DNA from: Stromatinia cepivora
Taxonomy: Eukaryota > Ascomycota > Leotiomycetes > Helotiales > Sclerotiniaceae
Assembly: GCA_014898415.1 (NCBI GenBank)
Contig: RCTD01000012.1
Location: 868,001-932,000, forward strand
Length of the DNA stretch: 64,000 bases
Direction of reading: 5' to 3'
Shown: positions 11,052 through 22,329 of the stretch, piece after piece
Layout: each line of letters opens with the position of its first letter
Position numbering within the stretch: the first letter of the stretch is position 1
The notes under the pieces: generated by a model
Database searches by the model: none
Told to the model about the DNA's origin: nothing
What the model saw: the letters and a program-made list of their open reading frames with translations, nothing else
Program-made: the position numbers and the translations under genes

Positions 11052-13328
11052 ATGGCGTCTCTCGAGCCGGATGTCTTAGACACCTTAGACATAGACAAAG
11101 TCTCGCGCATCCCCTCCTTTCCTCCACATCAAGCATCTCTAACAGGCTACTAGGTATTAAAGTACCTCGTCCGCTAGCTACGGAATGAGAAAACCACCCA
11201 ATACTTCGAAGAGCACCCAGCAGCTTATGATACTATCATGATCGCAGTGGAGGAAGTGATACGGTCGAAGCGTCTTCTCACTCCGGCCTCGACGCCATAT
11301 ACTTCTAACCCACCGGGCGAGCAGACTTCGACCATTCTACCCTCTTAGTATACCACACAAGAAGCGCCTGGTCGTAATAATAAGTCTCCTACGCCTCTAG
11401 CCTCTCGGTATATCGCACGAAAAGGAGGTTTTAGTGATAACAACTCCGCTGACTAGCTCGAAAACGTCTCCGGAGCGTATCACGATAGGAGCTCACCAGC
11501 TTCTCAACAAGAGCTTGAGCAAGGGAGCTAGCTGTTCGAGGATGCGGATGACTCTGAAATCGAAGAAAACAATGGTTCCTAATACTCCATAAGTCTCGAT
11601 AGCTTGCCTCTCGTTGATCACGAACTCCACGATCAAAATGCCCGTCCGAATAGTCGGTCTTCTAGGAAGACTACCACACCATCGAAACGATACGAGTCGG
11701 ATACCTCACCCTTATCTCGAAAACGTAAGCACGAGTTACAACACGAGGCAGATTCGAAACGTTCATATAATAAGACTCGGCTCGGAAGTAACCAGGACGA
11801 AAGGCACGACAAATAATAGAAAACATTAGAAGGTTACAAAGATGACCGACTCTTAATAGCCGCTGCCGGAGACACCGATAGATTCACGATACTATCTCTA
11901 TCATTACGTGTAAAGCTGCGGAGGATCGCAGATGCTAAGATACTCGCAACTCTCTAGGATTACCTCTAATATAAGCGAAGTCTACTTTCCTCCGCAGACG
12001 TGTCAAGCGATTGCATAGGTACTACGGAAGTCATAGGCTTCGATGTTATTTCAGTCTCGGATAAAAGGCTCATGGAGCTCAAAATTCGCATTATCAAAGA
12101 TGAGAAGGAGGAGCAGTCCTTGAAGCAGAGGCGAATAATAATCCGAATCTCAAAGAGAGTGGCACTGGTAGAGTTGATAGGCAAGTATATCGAGGAAAGA
12201 GATATAAGGAGAGCGGTTCCTCGAAAGAGACAGAAGAAGCAATTCCCTTAATCATCGCTGAAAGATCGTTTCACTAACCTCCTCTTCCCTGAAATAATCA
12301 AGTATAAGGACGAGTAGATGAGTAAGAGGGATGAAAGCCCGCGGGAGGACGCTAAGAGAAAACTTAATAATTAGTTATAGTAGGGGGAGCCCTTAGTGAG
12401 AATCGCTCAGCGCTTTAGTATTACCGTTCTAGCTCTCTTCCCCCAAGGTCTAACTAATAAAATATAAGTTTCCCTTAGCCGGCTGCTAGTACTTAATACT
12501 TAATTCGTCCGGTAATAATATAGTTTCTATTCTCTCCCACGCCCTCAAATACGAGTTCTCGTCGATTACATTGACTCTATTCTACCAGATCTAGAAGGGC
12601 AAGTTCGTAACTTATCTACTATTCTTCTATAAATAGTAGAAAACCGACTCCTACCGTAAAGGCTAGTACTCGAGACACTCACTCGTGACGTCCTGCCACA
12701 GCTTGGAAGTAGGCCCTTGGAGGAACTTTTCCATTTCAACACTAATATTGTCAACTTTAACCAGGTCGATAGACCTTCACTCGATCAAGGGAGCGCTAAC
12801 GAAACCCTATACTATGCCCTAGACGCGGGGAAGTCATAAAGTACCTCCTAAGATAGTACTTCTAGCCCATAATGTCAAATACACTATACTGAAACTGAGG
12901 ATAGAGAGCTATCTAATACTACCACGGAATACGGAGAGTATATACACCCGTTAACATATCACGAGAGATCCTAATTTTATCACGAGCTTAATGAAGAATT
13001 CAATAAGTATATAAAGGATCTCTCCTATTTCTAGGACGTTGATCAATTTATACAAGCGTAGCAAGGTCATGTCGAAGGGGTTCCTAACGCCGAAGACTAT
13101 TATATCGGGGACGTTGATTGTTGTGCATAAAAACCACCTGGCGATGGTGACGGGTAACCCGTTAACTCCTAAGACGATGACTTACGGCAATCCGGTTCAA
13201 GTGAACTAGAACTCTTAGACTTCGATTTATTTATTAGCTATTCTCCTTAAAGTACAACTAGTATTGTATCTATGTCGGCAGGCCTATATCTAGGTTAGAA
13301 TTTACTATAGATAACAATTCAACATTGA
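11052..13328 (+). pseudogene. Decayed 758-codon reading frame with TAA/TAG stops only; product not recognised
   Basis: From the ATG at 11052 one frame can be read to a TGA at 13326-13328 with no frameshift. Inside it I count about 33 TAA or TAG codons, no TGA and no TGG. CpA-to-TpA change turns CAA/CAG into TAA/TAG and, from the other strand, TGG into TAG, so this is what moderate RIP of one ancestral gene would give. The protein would be hydrophilic, with an acidic/Ser-rich middle (about residues 90-190), a basic segment (RKRKHE near residue 220, RKRQKKQF near residue 395), and an acidic C-terminal third (EYGEYIHP, EDYYIGDVD). ATA, CTA and TTA codons are strikingly common, also expected from RIP. 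I do not recognise the family. A decayed transposon ORF or a host gene are both possible. Confidence 0.7.
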
Positions 13329-13789
13329 AAAGGTTTTGGTTTTCTTACCGCCGTCAGAGAGCGGCGGCTTACGTCATGTTACATAAATAGATGGCAAGCC
13401 GCCCACATGCGAAAAGTCGAGTTCGCAAGTCCCTGAACTCAGAACCCATAAAATCTGACAACCACGACGACAGTACCAGATACCTGACGTTCACGACCAT
13501 GCGGAGCACCGGATCGCATATGGAACGCGATTTTCGTAGACACAAAGGGATAGGCGATCTGGGGGAAATATTTCTTTTCGCGCGAAGAGAGTACTATAGT
13601 AAACTATACAAATAGAAAGCAATTCTTTTCATGTCATCTTTAATAATGGATGTACACTATTGACATGCCTGCAGGACAAATCAAACATACCACAACAAAA
13701 CGCCAATATTTCTCTACCCAGTTTAAATTCAAAGATACGAACCTTCTGCTTTTGCTTTGGCGTTATTACACTGTCAAATTATTGACCAT
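13329..13789. other. Intergenic, no confident gene; GC-rich hairpin
   Basis: Normal composition. A small inverted repeat ccgcc...ggcgg lies at about 13349-13367 (ccgccgtc, short loop, gcggcgg). A 74-codon open stretch at 13391-13615 has no recognisable features and is not called as a gene. Confidence 0.5.
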
Positions 13790-13813
13790 TCACATGTAAA
13801 GCACAAACGCGCG

Positions 13814-14750
13814 TTACAAAACCGCCTTTTGCACCACCTCCCTTTTCCAGGCACACAAAAAGCGTTCTTTCAGATCCGGTATTTCCTCTTGATCTTCAGT
13901 GTCCAATACGCCTGCAACCGTTACGCTAACTGCGACGCCTCCTCTAGCTAAGCTAGTAACGAGTATCCCACCAACAGCAGCACCTCCCATGGCGGCGCTT
14001 TGACACCATGCAAATATGCTTCCGCCCTACACAATACCAATGCTGGATTACTATGCAGTAGCAGCAGAACCAGCCAGAGGTCCGGCCGCTATAAAACCAA
14101 CCGCTCCAAGGATAGGCAATATAATTGCAGACGCGATCGCGGAAATGCCTCCGACGACCTGGAGCCCGAATAGGACGGGATGCCTTCTATTATACTGTAG
14201 CATGAGACAAGTCTCGGAAAGGTATCTAGAGAAGGTTGAATTAGCTAGAAACCTCTTTCCAGCGATATCTAGAGGGTGTGAGGTGGGAGGAAAGATTTGC
14301 AAGAATGTACCTTTCCCATAAGCAGCAAGCATCTCTTTAGCAAATTCTGGACACCAGCATACTAGGATTCTGATAGCCATTAGCAAAGTCCAGAGGTTCT
14401 CTAGAAACTCCCCCTTATTAATCAAAGAGTGAATTTCCTCCTCCTCATTCTTATCTAGACCAATATCTCCAAAGAGCTGTTCGCCCGAAATCAATTCATA
14501 GAGAATGCTGCCTAAAGCAAACAGCTCTGCCCGTTGTATCTTCTCTGCATTGGTGCTGAGCCTATTCCAGATCACTAGAGAAGAAGAATAGTAATGATCG
14601 TGCGGGACTGATTGACGTGGGTTCACTAAGCGAGCATTTCGATCCTCCAGGCGGCCGAAATGCAGAGCGAAAACCCTCTCCGTTTAACTTCCGGCTGCTG
14701 AGCTCGAGACCAGGCAGATTTGAAACTCTATAGCATGCGGATTCCAATAA
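13814..14750 (-). pseudogene. Broken protein-kinase-like gene with IFI6/ISG12-like C-terminus
   Basis: The 191-codon open part (14626-14051) carries a kinase C-lobe signature, AELFALGSILYELISGEQLF, as in fungal kinases (DIFALGS.LYE..TG..P), followed by an EEEEIHSLINKGEF segment. Next comes a Gly/Ala-rich hydrophobic region (VVGGISAIASAIILPILGAVGF, AAGPLAGSAA). The frame continues past TAG (14051-14053), TAA (14048-14050) and TAG (14027-14029) into SSIGIV, GGSIFAWCQSAAMGGAA, which is the interferon-induced IFI6/ISG12-like membrane motif known from animals and fungi. It ends at TAA 13814-13816. A further TAA (14684-14686) lies upstream. The three internal stops sit where the family has Trp, Gln and Gln, so each is one CpA-to-TpA step. 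The kinase N-lobe is not recognisable upstream; the gene is probably 5'-truncated or badly decayed. Confidence 0.7.
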
Positions 14751-15007
14751 TGTTCATTCTTAAGTCTCTAGACATCTCATCTTGTCGGTGAAAGAGAATG
14801 GAATAGTTTCTCCGAGTCATTTACCCTCAAAACAGGAGGTGATGGGTGGCGACGTAGAGTTCCTCGACGACATCGGAGTGCCTCACTTTGTGCAAGTACG
14901 GTGCCGCATTTAACCACCTCACCCACCGAATCGCCCTGCTCGCACCTATAGGGATTGACTGGTCATCTTTACAGACTTTTTATTATATCTATTACTGATG
15001 AGCTAGC

Positions 15008-17270
15008 TCACTCAAGCTTACGGCTACCCACTATCATCATTCTTCTGCTAGCAGATTTTAGGCATGCCACTAGCATGGATAAACAACCTACGATGGCATT
15101 CTTCTGTTTCTTTTGTGAAACAATTTTCGGGTGTCGTCGTGTAGAAGCAGGAACCTGTGGAGGAACTTGGGTCCTACTGTGAGCACTTGTTTTCTTCTTG
15201 CGGGCGTGTCGATCGGATCGCTGGGTTGCGGGAGATCGTTTTGACTTTCTTCGACGATTACGTCGTTCTCTATGCTCTGCCCTTCGACATCTATTGCTCT
15301 GGGACCGCTTTCCAATATGCGACAACTCCTTGCCGAGATCACTGGAAGAGGAAATCCCGAGTCCTGGAGACGCTGCGAATTGAGTCTGTAAGTGTTCTAC
15401 AGCTCCCAAGTCGGGAGGCGATGGTTCCTCCACCTCAGTCAAAGGTGAGCATGATATCTCGGTCTTGGCTTCCTCTTTGACCCTCTCCTGGCCCGTTTCT
15501 AATTTGCTCTTCTCCTCTCGTGCGAGTTGCACAGATGGAGGTTCTCCTCCAGGATTCGGTGGCGTATGGACGATATTCGAAGTCAAACACTCATCAGATT
15601 CTATGACTGTGCTAAGGTTTTCCAGACTGTGAGCTCGCGCTAGTATAGTTGCTCGCGAAAAATTCGCAACAGACTCTTTCAAAAAAGCCAACGATCTATG
15701 CTGAGGCATTGTTACTTCATCCACTCTCTGTGTTAGAAGCAATTGCAGGTCTGAGAGGGCTTTCATAAAGTTGGCACCTTGAGCTTGTGATCCGAATTTT
15801 ATTTCTGCAGGAAGCGTCCAGAGACAATAAAGCTGCTGATGCTGACCCTCGACAGAAAAAAATTTATGGAATCGAATGAAACCTGCACAGAGATAGCATG
15901 ACCTTTTGCTAATGCCGATATAGTTTGTGGCTAGGACTATTTTAGGGTGCTCTTCATAGAAAGTGAGCAGAAGCATTTCCGCATAAACGACATATTTCTG
16001 CCATCTTCGAAGCAGCCGCTGTATCTCGACGGTTTGGAGACGAGATTTTGTTGAAAATGCTGGCTTCCTCATCCTCATACTCTCGATAGAGTGGTCCCGG
16101 AGTACATTAACTTTCCGAGATATTGAGGGTACTGTTTCGATCTTGATTTGCTTGTCTCTCAGAGTAGCACATCCAGCTACTCGGATGATGCTCACTGCAC
16201 TGCGGAAGAACTTTGCAACCTTGCCAATCCTTTCCAAAATCTGCGATGATCGCTTTTGCTCTTGACATTGAGTGCTGACCAGATCACGGAAAGCGATTGA
16301 GTGACGGACGTCATAGGCTAGTCGTGCCAGTCGCTTGATCGCCTCAAGATCCGGGGTGATGTGCAAATTGTCAATGAGCTCTCTCATTTCCTTCCAGCGA
16401 CTTGCAACTAGTTGTTCGGCCTCCTCAATTTCGTTAGATTTATTGTGTTCATAGTCTCCACCATTCCCTAGTCTGGCCGGACATGCCTTGATTTGGGTAT
16501 CAATTTTTGCAATCCGGTCCTGGGAAGTAATACGGGATTGATGGACAAGGTTCCACAAGCCGGTTGGCCCTGAAATTTGTTTTGAGATGCGAGAACGACA
16601 GCCTACTACGATCAAGTCGAAGCATAAATCTTGTGCTGCGACGATTGACAAGTCTTATAAATTAGTCTCATTCTCGGTAACACTGAGCTACCTAACTTAC
16701 CTCTCTGTCTCACTCGGTTCATGATCTCAGTGATCTGTGACAGCCTTTGGCGAGCCTGGGGATTGAAATCCTCATTTTTGGCTACTCGAACAGTGATGAT
16801 ATCCCCACTACTTTGGCTTAATTCGAGACATGCCGCGGTCACATTCGGGGCTCCTCCAGGACCAGCAGCAATAAGCGCAAAGTCATCTAAGAAGTATCTT
16901 GCCGAGGGAAGATCTAGCTTATTCGACTGGTGAGTATCAAGCTGGCCGTGCGGCTCTTCGTTCTGGGAGCGTGAGCACGCCTCAAGGAAAATAGCTTTCT
17001 CGTGGAAGGCAAGCTCGTCAATCTCGTTCCAGACGTTATGAGTGTACATAATGATAACAACAAGCGATGGATGAATCCAAATGCTTCCTTTCTGATGCAG
17101 TCTGAAGATTTGTACTGAATTTCAGACCATTCACACAATTGAAAGGAGAGGGCGACCAATTGGGTTATTAGTCTTGGCATGTTTCTCGCGATCGCAGCCA
17201 GTGTTAAATTGATGTGGTTGATGCACACTGCATCGCTTGACTCCCACACTTCCCTGGAGACCCAATCTGG
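15008..17270 (-). CDS. OTT_1508-like deaminase family protein (HAE motif mutated to YAE; 5' part frameshifted)
   Basis: Exon 2 is a clean 540-codon frame ending in TGA at its 3' end (15008). Its centre shows the OTT_1508-like zinc deaminase pattern: VYAEMLLLTFYEEHP, then YIGISKRSCYLCAGFI, then LYCLWTLP. In the family the first motif is HAE; here the zinc-ligand His codon is TAT (15984-15986). The proton-shuttling Glu (15978-15980) and the CxxC pair (15887-15898) are kept. Exon 1 (17046-16701) holds the usual fungal N-terminal block, ARYFLDDFALIAAG and VAKNEDFNPQARQRL. A 65-bp intron (16636-16700) joins them in phase. Further coding-like sequence (17265-17050, containing PPDWVSREVW) is out of frame with exon 1 by 2 bp at 17047-17048. 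The C-terminal third is disordered, Pro/Glu- then Arg/Ser-rich with RRNRRRKSKR, a possible nuclear localisation signal. It may be an expressed but catalytically dead protein, or a recent pseudogene. Confidence 0.8.
16636..16700 (-). other. Spliceosomal intron in the deaminase-like gene
   Basis: On the minus strand exon 1 ends CAGAGAG, followed by GTAAGTTAG. The intron contains GACTAAT as a plausible branch site and ends CGTCGCAG. Joining leaves a split GCA codon and keeps both reading frames open. Size and signals are typical of filamentous ascomycetes. Confidence 0.85.
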
Positions 17271-17390
17271 AGGCTCGATTCACACAAAACTTTTGACCTA
17301 TCATCATATCCTAGCAAATGCATTCATCCTCTACAACAATTCTACCATCCAACATCAAAGATATATACAAAAATTAAAAAATAAATAAAA

Positions 17391-19434
17391 GATTTATTGG
17401 ATTCAAAAACGACGAATATTGATTTATAGAGATAGTTTGGAAAAATGATTGAAAAGAATAGTTGAATAATTTGAGAGGCAGTTTGTATATAGTTTATAAT
17501 TCTATTAAATAATTTAAAAAGAAATAAACTTTGCCTTATTCCTACTTTATTCTCTATTCAAATACTATTTATTCATCTATCGATTTTAATATATAACTCT
17601 CTCTTTTCTATCATTATATTATTAAACCCTTTACTTACAAAAGTATATTATTAAAATTATAAATAAATCGTAAAGAATCTTTAATAAATAAAATTAATAC
17701 TAGTATAAACAAAACAATAATAATAAAAAAGAATTAATAAAAAGAAGTTTAGAATTATAAAATAAAAATTTCAACTTACAGTATAAATAAGTATATCGTA
17801 ATAATAAAATCAAGTTAAGGAAATCTTAATATTTGAGAATCTAATAATTATATGAATATTACTTTTATAAACAAATACTTTATTTCTAATAATATTATAT
17901 ACTAATATTGTATATTTTGTATATACCTTTCTCTTCTAAAAACTATTATATTTTTATAAAAAAGAACGGAAGTTTTTTTCATTTATATCATTTTGATTCT
18001 GAAATTATATCTTTATTAAGTAATTCAAATATTATAAAAGAAATATTAAAGAAGATAGAAATATATTCAATATTTTTTAATTAAACCGAAAAGTAGATAT
18101 ATAATATAATATAATTACCAATTTTGAATAAAGAATAATATAATATTACAATTATTAATAATGTTTATATTATAGAATTATACTATATTATCTTCTATTT
18201 CTTTTCATTATTTCATTTAAGATAAGGTTTAATTTATAAATAAATCATAATTTATTGATAACCTCAAAAAGGCTAAACAAGCGATAAATATAAAGTTTTG
18301 AAATTTCAACAATTGTTTTCTAGTTTGAAGTTATAATAAATGAATTATAATATTATATAAAAATATATAGATTTGTAAAATATATATCTAATATAAAATT
18401 GGATTAAATTTAGATCAAAGTAATAATTATATTCTAAGATATATATATTGATAGTTTTCTATTAAAATATTAAACAAATTGTATAAATATAATATCTAAC
18501 CCTATCAAATCTTTATATTTGTTTACAATAATATTATATTTTTTTTCTATTTCATATCGAATATTTATATTTTCCTTAAGTATTTAACCTTTTGTATTAA
18601 TTTTATCTTGATCAAAAGAATCTATAAAATAGTATATATTCCTTTATAAATATTTATTAACATTATTAATTGTATAACAATCAAATCGAACAATTTTATC
18701 TACCCTTAGTTCTAAAACTTCAAGGAATATATCAAAATTCAATTTTAATCTTTCTCATTTATCTATTTATATTTCGAAAGAAGTATATAAAGTAATATAT
18801 ATTCATAGGTATATTTCTATTATTATTGTTAATCCGTAAATAGTTTTATAATAAAATATAATCTTTTTATTCATTTATAAATATTTCCTTTATTCACGAT
18901 TTTTATTTATAATATTCTTTATCAATTTCTTTTATATAAATATTATCTTATTAACGAATTTATACTTTTATAATTATATACAATAAGCTATTACATATAT
19001 TATACATCTTATATTGAAAATTGCTTTTACTATTATATCTATAGAATTATATTTAATATATCTATAAAAGTTTCGATATCTATTTATATATATTATACCC
19101 ATAGAAAAGAAGAATTTTCAAATCTAATATATTATATCAATCGACAATTATAATAAAATGATTTAATTCAAAAATAAATAAATTAATATATATCATTTAG
19201 TTATAAAGGAGTCAATTAAGAATCAAATAAATATCGATCCTGTAGAAGAATTTACTATTCCGAAGAATTATATATACGAACTTATAAATAATAATAAAGG
19301 ATATAATAAACTATTAAATTGATATAATTTAAAAAAACGATTATAGATTTATTGTCATTTTTCGTATATCAAGTATATCCCTTAAACCAAATCCCCAATA
19401 TCGATTAAATATTATAAAAAATATAATATCATCT
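17391..19434. other. AT-rich DNA, mostly without recognisable features
   Basis: Composition drops abruptly to A/T after about 17.39 kb. No LTR ends, duplications or retroelement motifs were found. The right part (about 18.8-19.43 kb) may be the far end of the decayed minus-strand frame described at 25099-26260. Confidence 0.5.
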
Positions 19435-19439
19435 ATATC

Positions 19440-19580
19440 TGTCGGAACATGGTCACGTGTATTACCCCACTTTAGTATATAACCTCTCCTCCGGAGAGGT
19501 TATATACTAAAGGATAACTTATACAATACAATATTATTCATTCTATATAGAATACTATTGTTACCCCTGTCTTCCCAACA
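19440..19580 (-). repeat. Solo LTR (141 bp), Gypsy-C related, with target duplication atatc
   Basis: On the plus strand it runs tgtcggaacatgg ... cttcccaaca, flanked by a perfect 5-bp duplication atatc (19435-19439 and 19581-19585). Its reverse complement starts tgttgggaagacagggg, the same ~32-bp start as the Gypsy-C end at 58372, then diverges. It shows no RIP-like conversion although its surroundings are thoroughly AT. Half of it is taken up by a long hairpin. It could be a solo LTR or a small non-autonomous derivative. Confidence 0.85.
19470..19512. repeat. Perfect 20-bp inverted repeat with 3-nt loop
   Basis: The left arm (19470-19489) and right arm (19493-19512) are exact reverse complements around the loop tcc. 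The arm core is aacctctcc/ggagaggtt. It sits inside the 141-bp solo LTR. In RNA this would form a very stable hairpin. Confidence 0.95.
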
Positions 19581-19620
19581 ATATCATCTATATCGCTCTT
19601 ATAAATAAATATATAAATAT

Positions 19621-19786
19621 TGTTAACTTTTGGTGCAGGAAGTAATAGTATTGTTGATTATATAGGTTGAATTAAGGATCTATATTTCTAGTAGAAATAG
19701 AATTGAGGTTATCCCTAAATATGGTCTATATACCATTATGATTATATAATTTCAATTCTAATTCTATAATAGCTTTATTTCCAATA
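19621..19786 (-). repeat. 3' LTR of Copia-B (166 bp)
   Basis: The outer end tgttaacttttggtgcagg is intact; the inner end reads tttatttccaata (converted from ctcatttccaaca). Same length as its partner. Confidence 0.95.
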
Positions 19787-19949
19787 TTCCTTTATTGAGG
19801 ATATTTTATTCGATCCTTTTAGATTACTAATCCTAACATTTTCTTGAATTTTTTGAAAGCAATCTTTATATAAAACTTTATTATTCTATTAACAATTATA
19901 TTATATATATTGATATAATTAATAACGATTTTCTTTTTTTCTATTAAAT

Positions 19950-21350
19950 CTTTAATAAAATGATAATTGATATTTATATATTTGGATTGTTTATATAAAT
20001 ATGGATTCTTAATTAAAACTAAAATATCCTGATTGTTATCAAGTATTTGAATCGTATTTTTGTTCTTTTCAATATAACTTAATCTGAATAGATTTTTGAG
20101 TATTTGTATAATCTATCTTTCTTGTTTAATGAATATTATTATTGTAATATATTCTGATTCTGTATTAAAGATAATTATAGATATTTGTTTCTTATTAATT
20201 TATAATATAAAGTCTTTATAGAATATTACAATTTCCTTTGAAACATTTTTCTGGTTATATTTGTTATTAGTTTAATTTGTATCTGTATATATTTTTATTA
20301 TATTATTAAATATATTATATTCTTTGCAAATATCAGATTGTACTTTTTTTGGTCCGAACTATAGTTTTTGTTTGATTATTGATTATAAATATTATATCAG
20401 ATTCTTTAAAACTATAATATAATGTTTTGTTGGTTTTGCTATAAATTGTGAAAATCTTTCAATTGAAAATATTATATCTAATCGAATATATACTATTGAA
20501 TAAATCATATTTCCTATTCATTATTGATATTCGTTCATATCTATTAGTTCATCATTATCGATTACTAGTCGAAGATAAATATAATCCATTATTGATAGTT
20601 TCTTGATTTAATATTGTTTATATATAATATTATATTTGATTAGTATAATATCGAAATATTCTTTTTGATTTATGATTAATATATATACTTTTTTATTATA
20701 AATGATTTTAATATCTAGAATCTTATTAATCTTCTTTAGATTTTTAATATTAAAATGGATTGATAGCTTTTCATCGAATTAAGTGATTTACAATGATATA
20801 TATAATATAATAATAATATCGTCAATATATATTAGTAATATTATATTATAGTCTTTGGATATATATAGATATAGATTTATCAAATTTTGTATAAAGTTTA
20901 TATCTAAAAGTTTTTTCTTTAATAATAAACTTTAATCTTTTTCAACTTATTTCAAACTATATAGACTTTATAGAATTTGTAATATATATCCCTTTTCGAT
21001 TTTGATATTTTGGGATGATTCGAAGTAGATCTTTTTTTTCAAATATGATTCAATAAAAGCATTTTTGATATCGAAATATAAGTATTTCAAATTTTCCTTT
21101 GCGATGATAATTAAGAATAAATCTATTTAATTTTATTATTGATACAAATATTTCGTTATAATCTTTTCCTAATATCTAATTGAATCTTCGAATTATTAAT
21201 TTTGTTTTGAATCGTTTTATTTTATTATCCTTAATCTTAATTATAAATACCCATTTCGTCGAAATCAGATTATTTCTTTTAGAGAATATATATTCTTCCC
21301 AAGTACCATTTTGAATCAAAGATATGATTTTTTTTGAATAACTTTCTTTC
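19950..21350 (-). pseudogene. Copia-B reverse transcriptase and RNase H
   Basis: Minus-strand translation shows AFIESYLKKKIYFE (family AFLxGxLxExIYMxxP), EKGYILQIL followed by LYSLK, LLIYIDDIIII with the YIDD catalytic box intact at 20818-20829, INKILDIKI, then the RNase H tail with IYTDTN (family YSDADWA) and TESEYIAI. Stops are mostly TAA/TAG at expected Gln/Trp positions (for example the codon after SLYSLK). Confidence 0.9.
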
Positions 21351-21892
21351 ATTTTTCAGAGTATTTTCGATCCGATATTGCTTTCTTATAAATTCTTGAT
21401 ATTTTGATTTTTAGAATTTTTTTGGCCAGATATATTATACTTTCTATATTATTTATATCTATCAATAAAATTATAAAATCTAAAACGATTTTGTTTTTAA
21501 TATAAAGATTCATTTTGTAAATAATTGGAATTATAATTATAATATATTCTATATTTTCTTAAATTTTGATTTGTATAGATATTGTAATTAATATTTTTGT
21601 AATCTTACTTTTATATTCTTTTTTAAAATTTTATTCTATATTTTTTTTTCCGTTTTTATATTAGATATCTTAAAAATTCGTTTTTAAAATTTATTATATC
21701 TTTTTATTTGATTTTAGATGATTATAGATTTATTTTGTTTTCTAATCTTATTGAAATAGGTTTATCAATAAAATTTAAAATAATTTTAAATTTTATTTCC
21801 AATATAAATTCAGAATCTATAGAAATTGATTCTTGAATTGGAATTTCTGAAATAATGGATTCGATATCTGAAATATCTTTGGAAAAAGATTT

Positions 21893-22324
21893 TTAATTTA
21901 TCTTTTGGATATTGTTATTTTTATCTTTATTATATATTGATATTGATATATCTAATTTATCTGGTTTCAATTCGATAATTGAGATGTTTAATATAATCAT
22001 TAAATTCGATATAATATTTATTAAAGAGAATACTTGAAATGAAAATAATATAAATATTGTATTTGATATTGAAAATAAAGAAGATATTTTGTTTACTATC
22101 AATCTATTACAAAATCTTCGATCTGATTTTATATTCTTTATTTTTTGTAAATCTAATTCATAATTTCTTAATTTAAAATCCAAATCTTTTTTTTGATGAA
22201 ATTCATCTATAATTACTTTACTTAATCGAACTATATAATCTAACTTTGAAGAATATACTTTGATATATTTGTTTATAACTTTTGAATATCCTAAGAATAC
22301 ATTGATTTTCGAAATATTCTGCAA
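21893..22324 (-). pseudogene. Copia-B integrase C-terminal region
   Basis: A 143-codon open stretch opening with NVFLGYSKVINKYIKVY. This is the conserved FLGY block that follows the Copia integrase core, then RLSKVIIDEF (family RDVIFDE). After that comes the usual variable Ser/Ile-rich linker towards RT. It is the longest uninterrupted piece of Copia-B. Confidence 0.85.
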
Positions 22325-22329
22325 TTTAT

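Noticed and set aside
10951..11136. Minus-strand 61-codon stretch near the start of the decayed frame
   Set aside because: Overlaps the start region of the plus-strand frame and shows no features of its own.
11052..13328. Alternative nuclear genetic code with TAA/TAG read as Gln
   Set aside because: The neighbouring deaminase-like exon uses CAA/CAG and TGG normally with no TAA/TAG inside. In the adjacent pseudogene a TAG stands where Trp is expected. RIP explains both.
13391..13615. 74-codon open stretch on the plus strand
   Set aside because: No motif, no plausible neighbours, and at normal composition an open stretch of this length is expected by chance.
15157..15480. Plus-strand open stretch opposite the deaminase gene
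   Set aside because: Antisense shadow of the Arg/Ser-rich C-terminus of the 540-codon minus-strand exon.
17179..17388. 69-codon plus-strand open stretch at the island edge
   Set aside because: Overlaps antisense to the better-supported 5' coding sequence of the deaminase-like gene and ends in AT-rich repeat.
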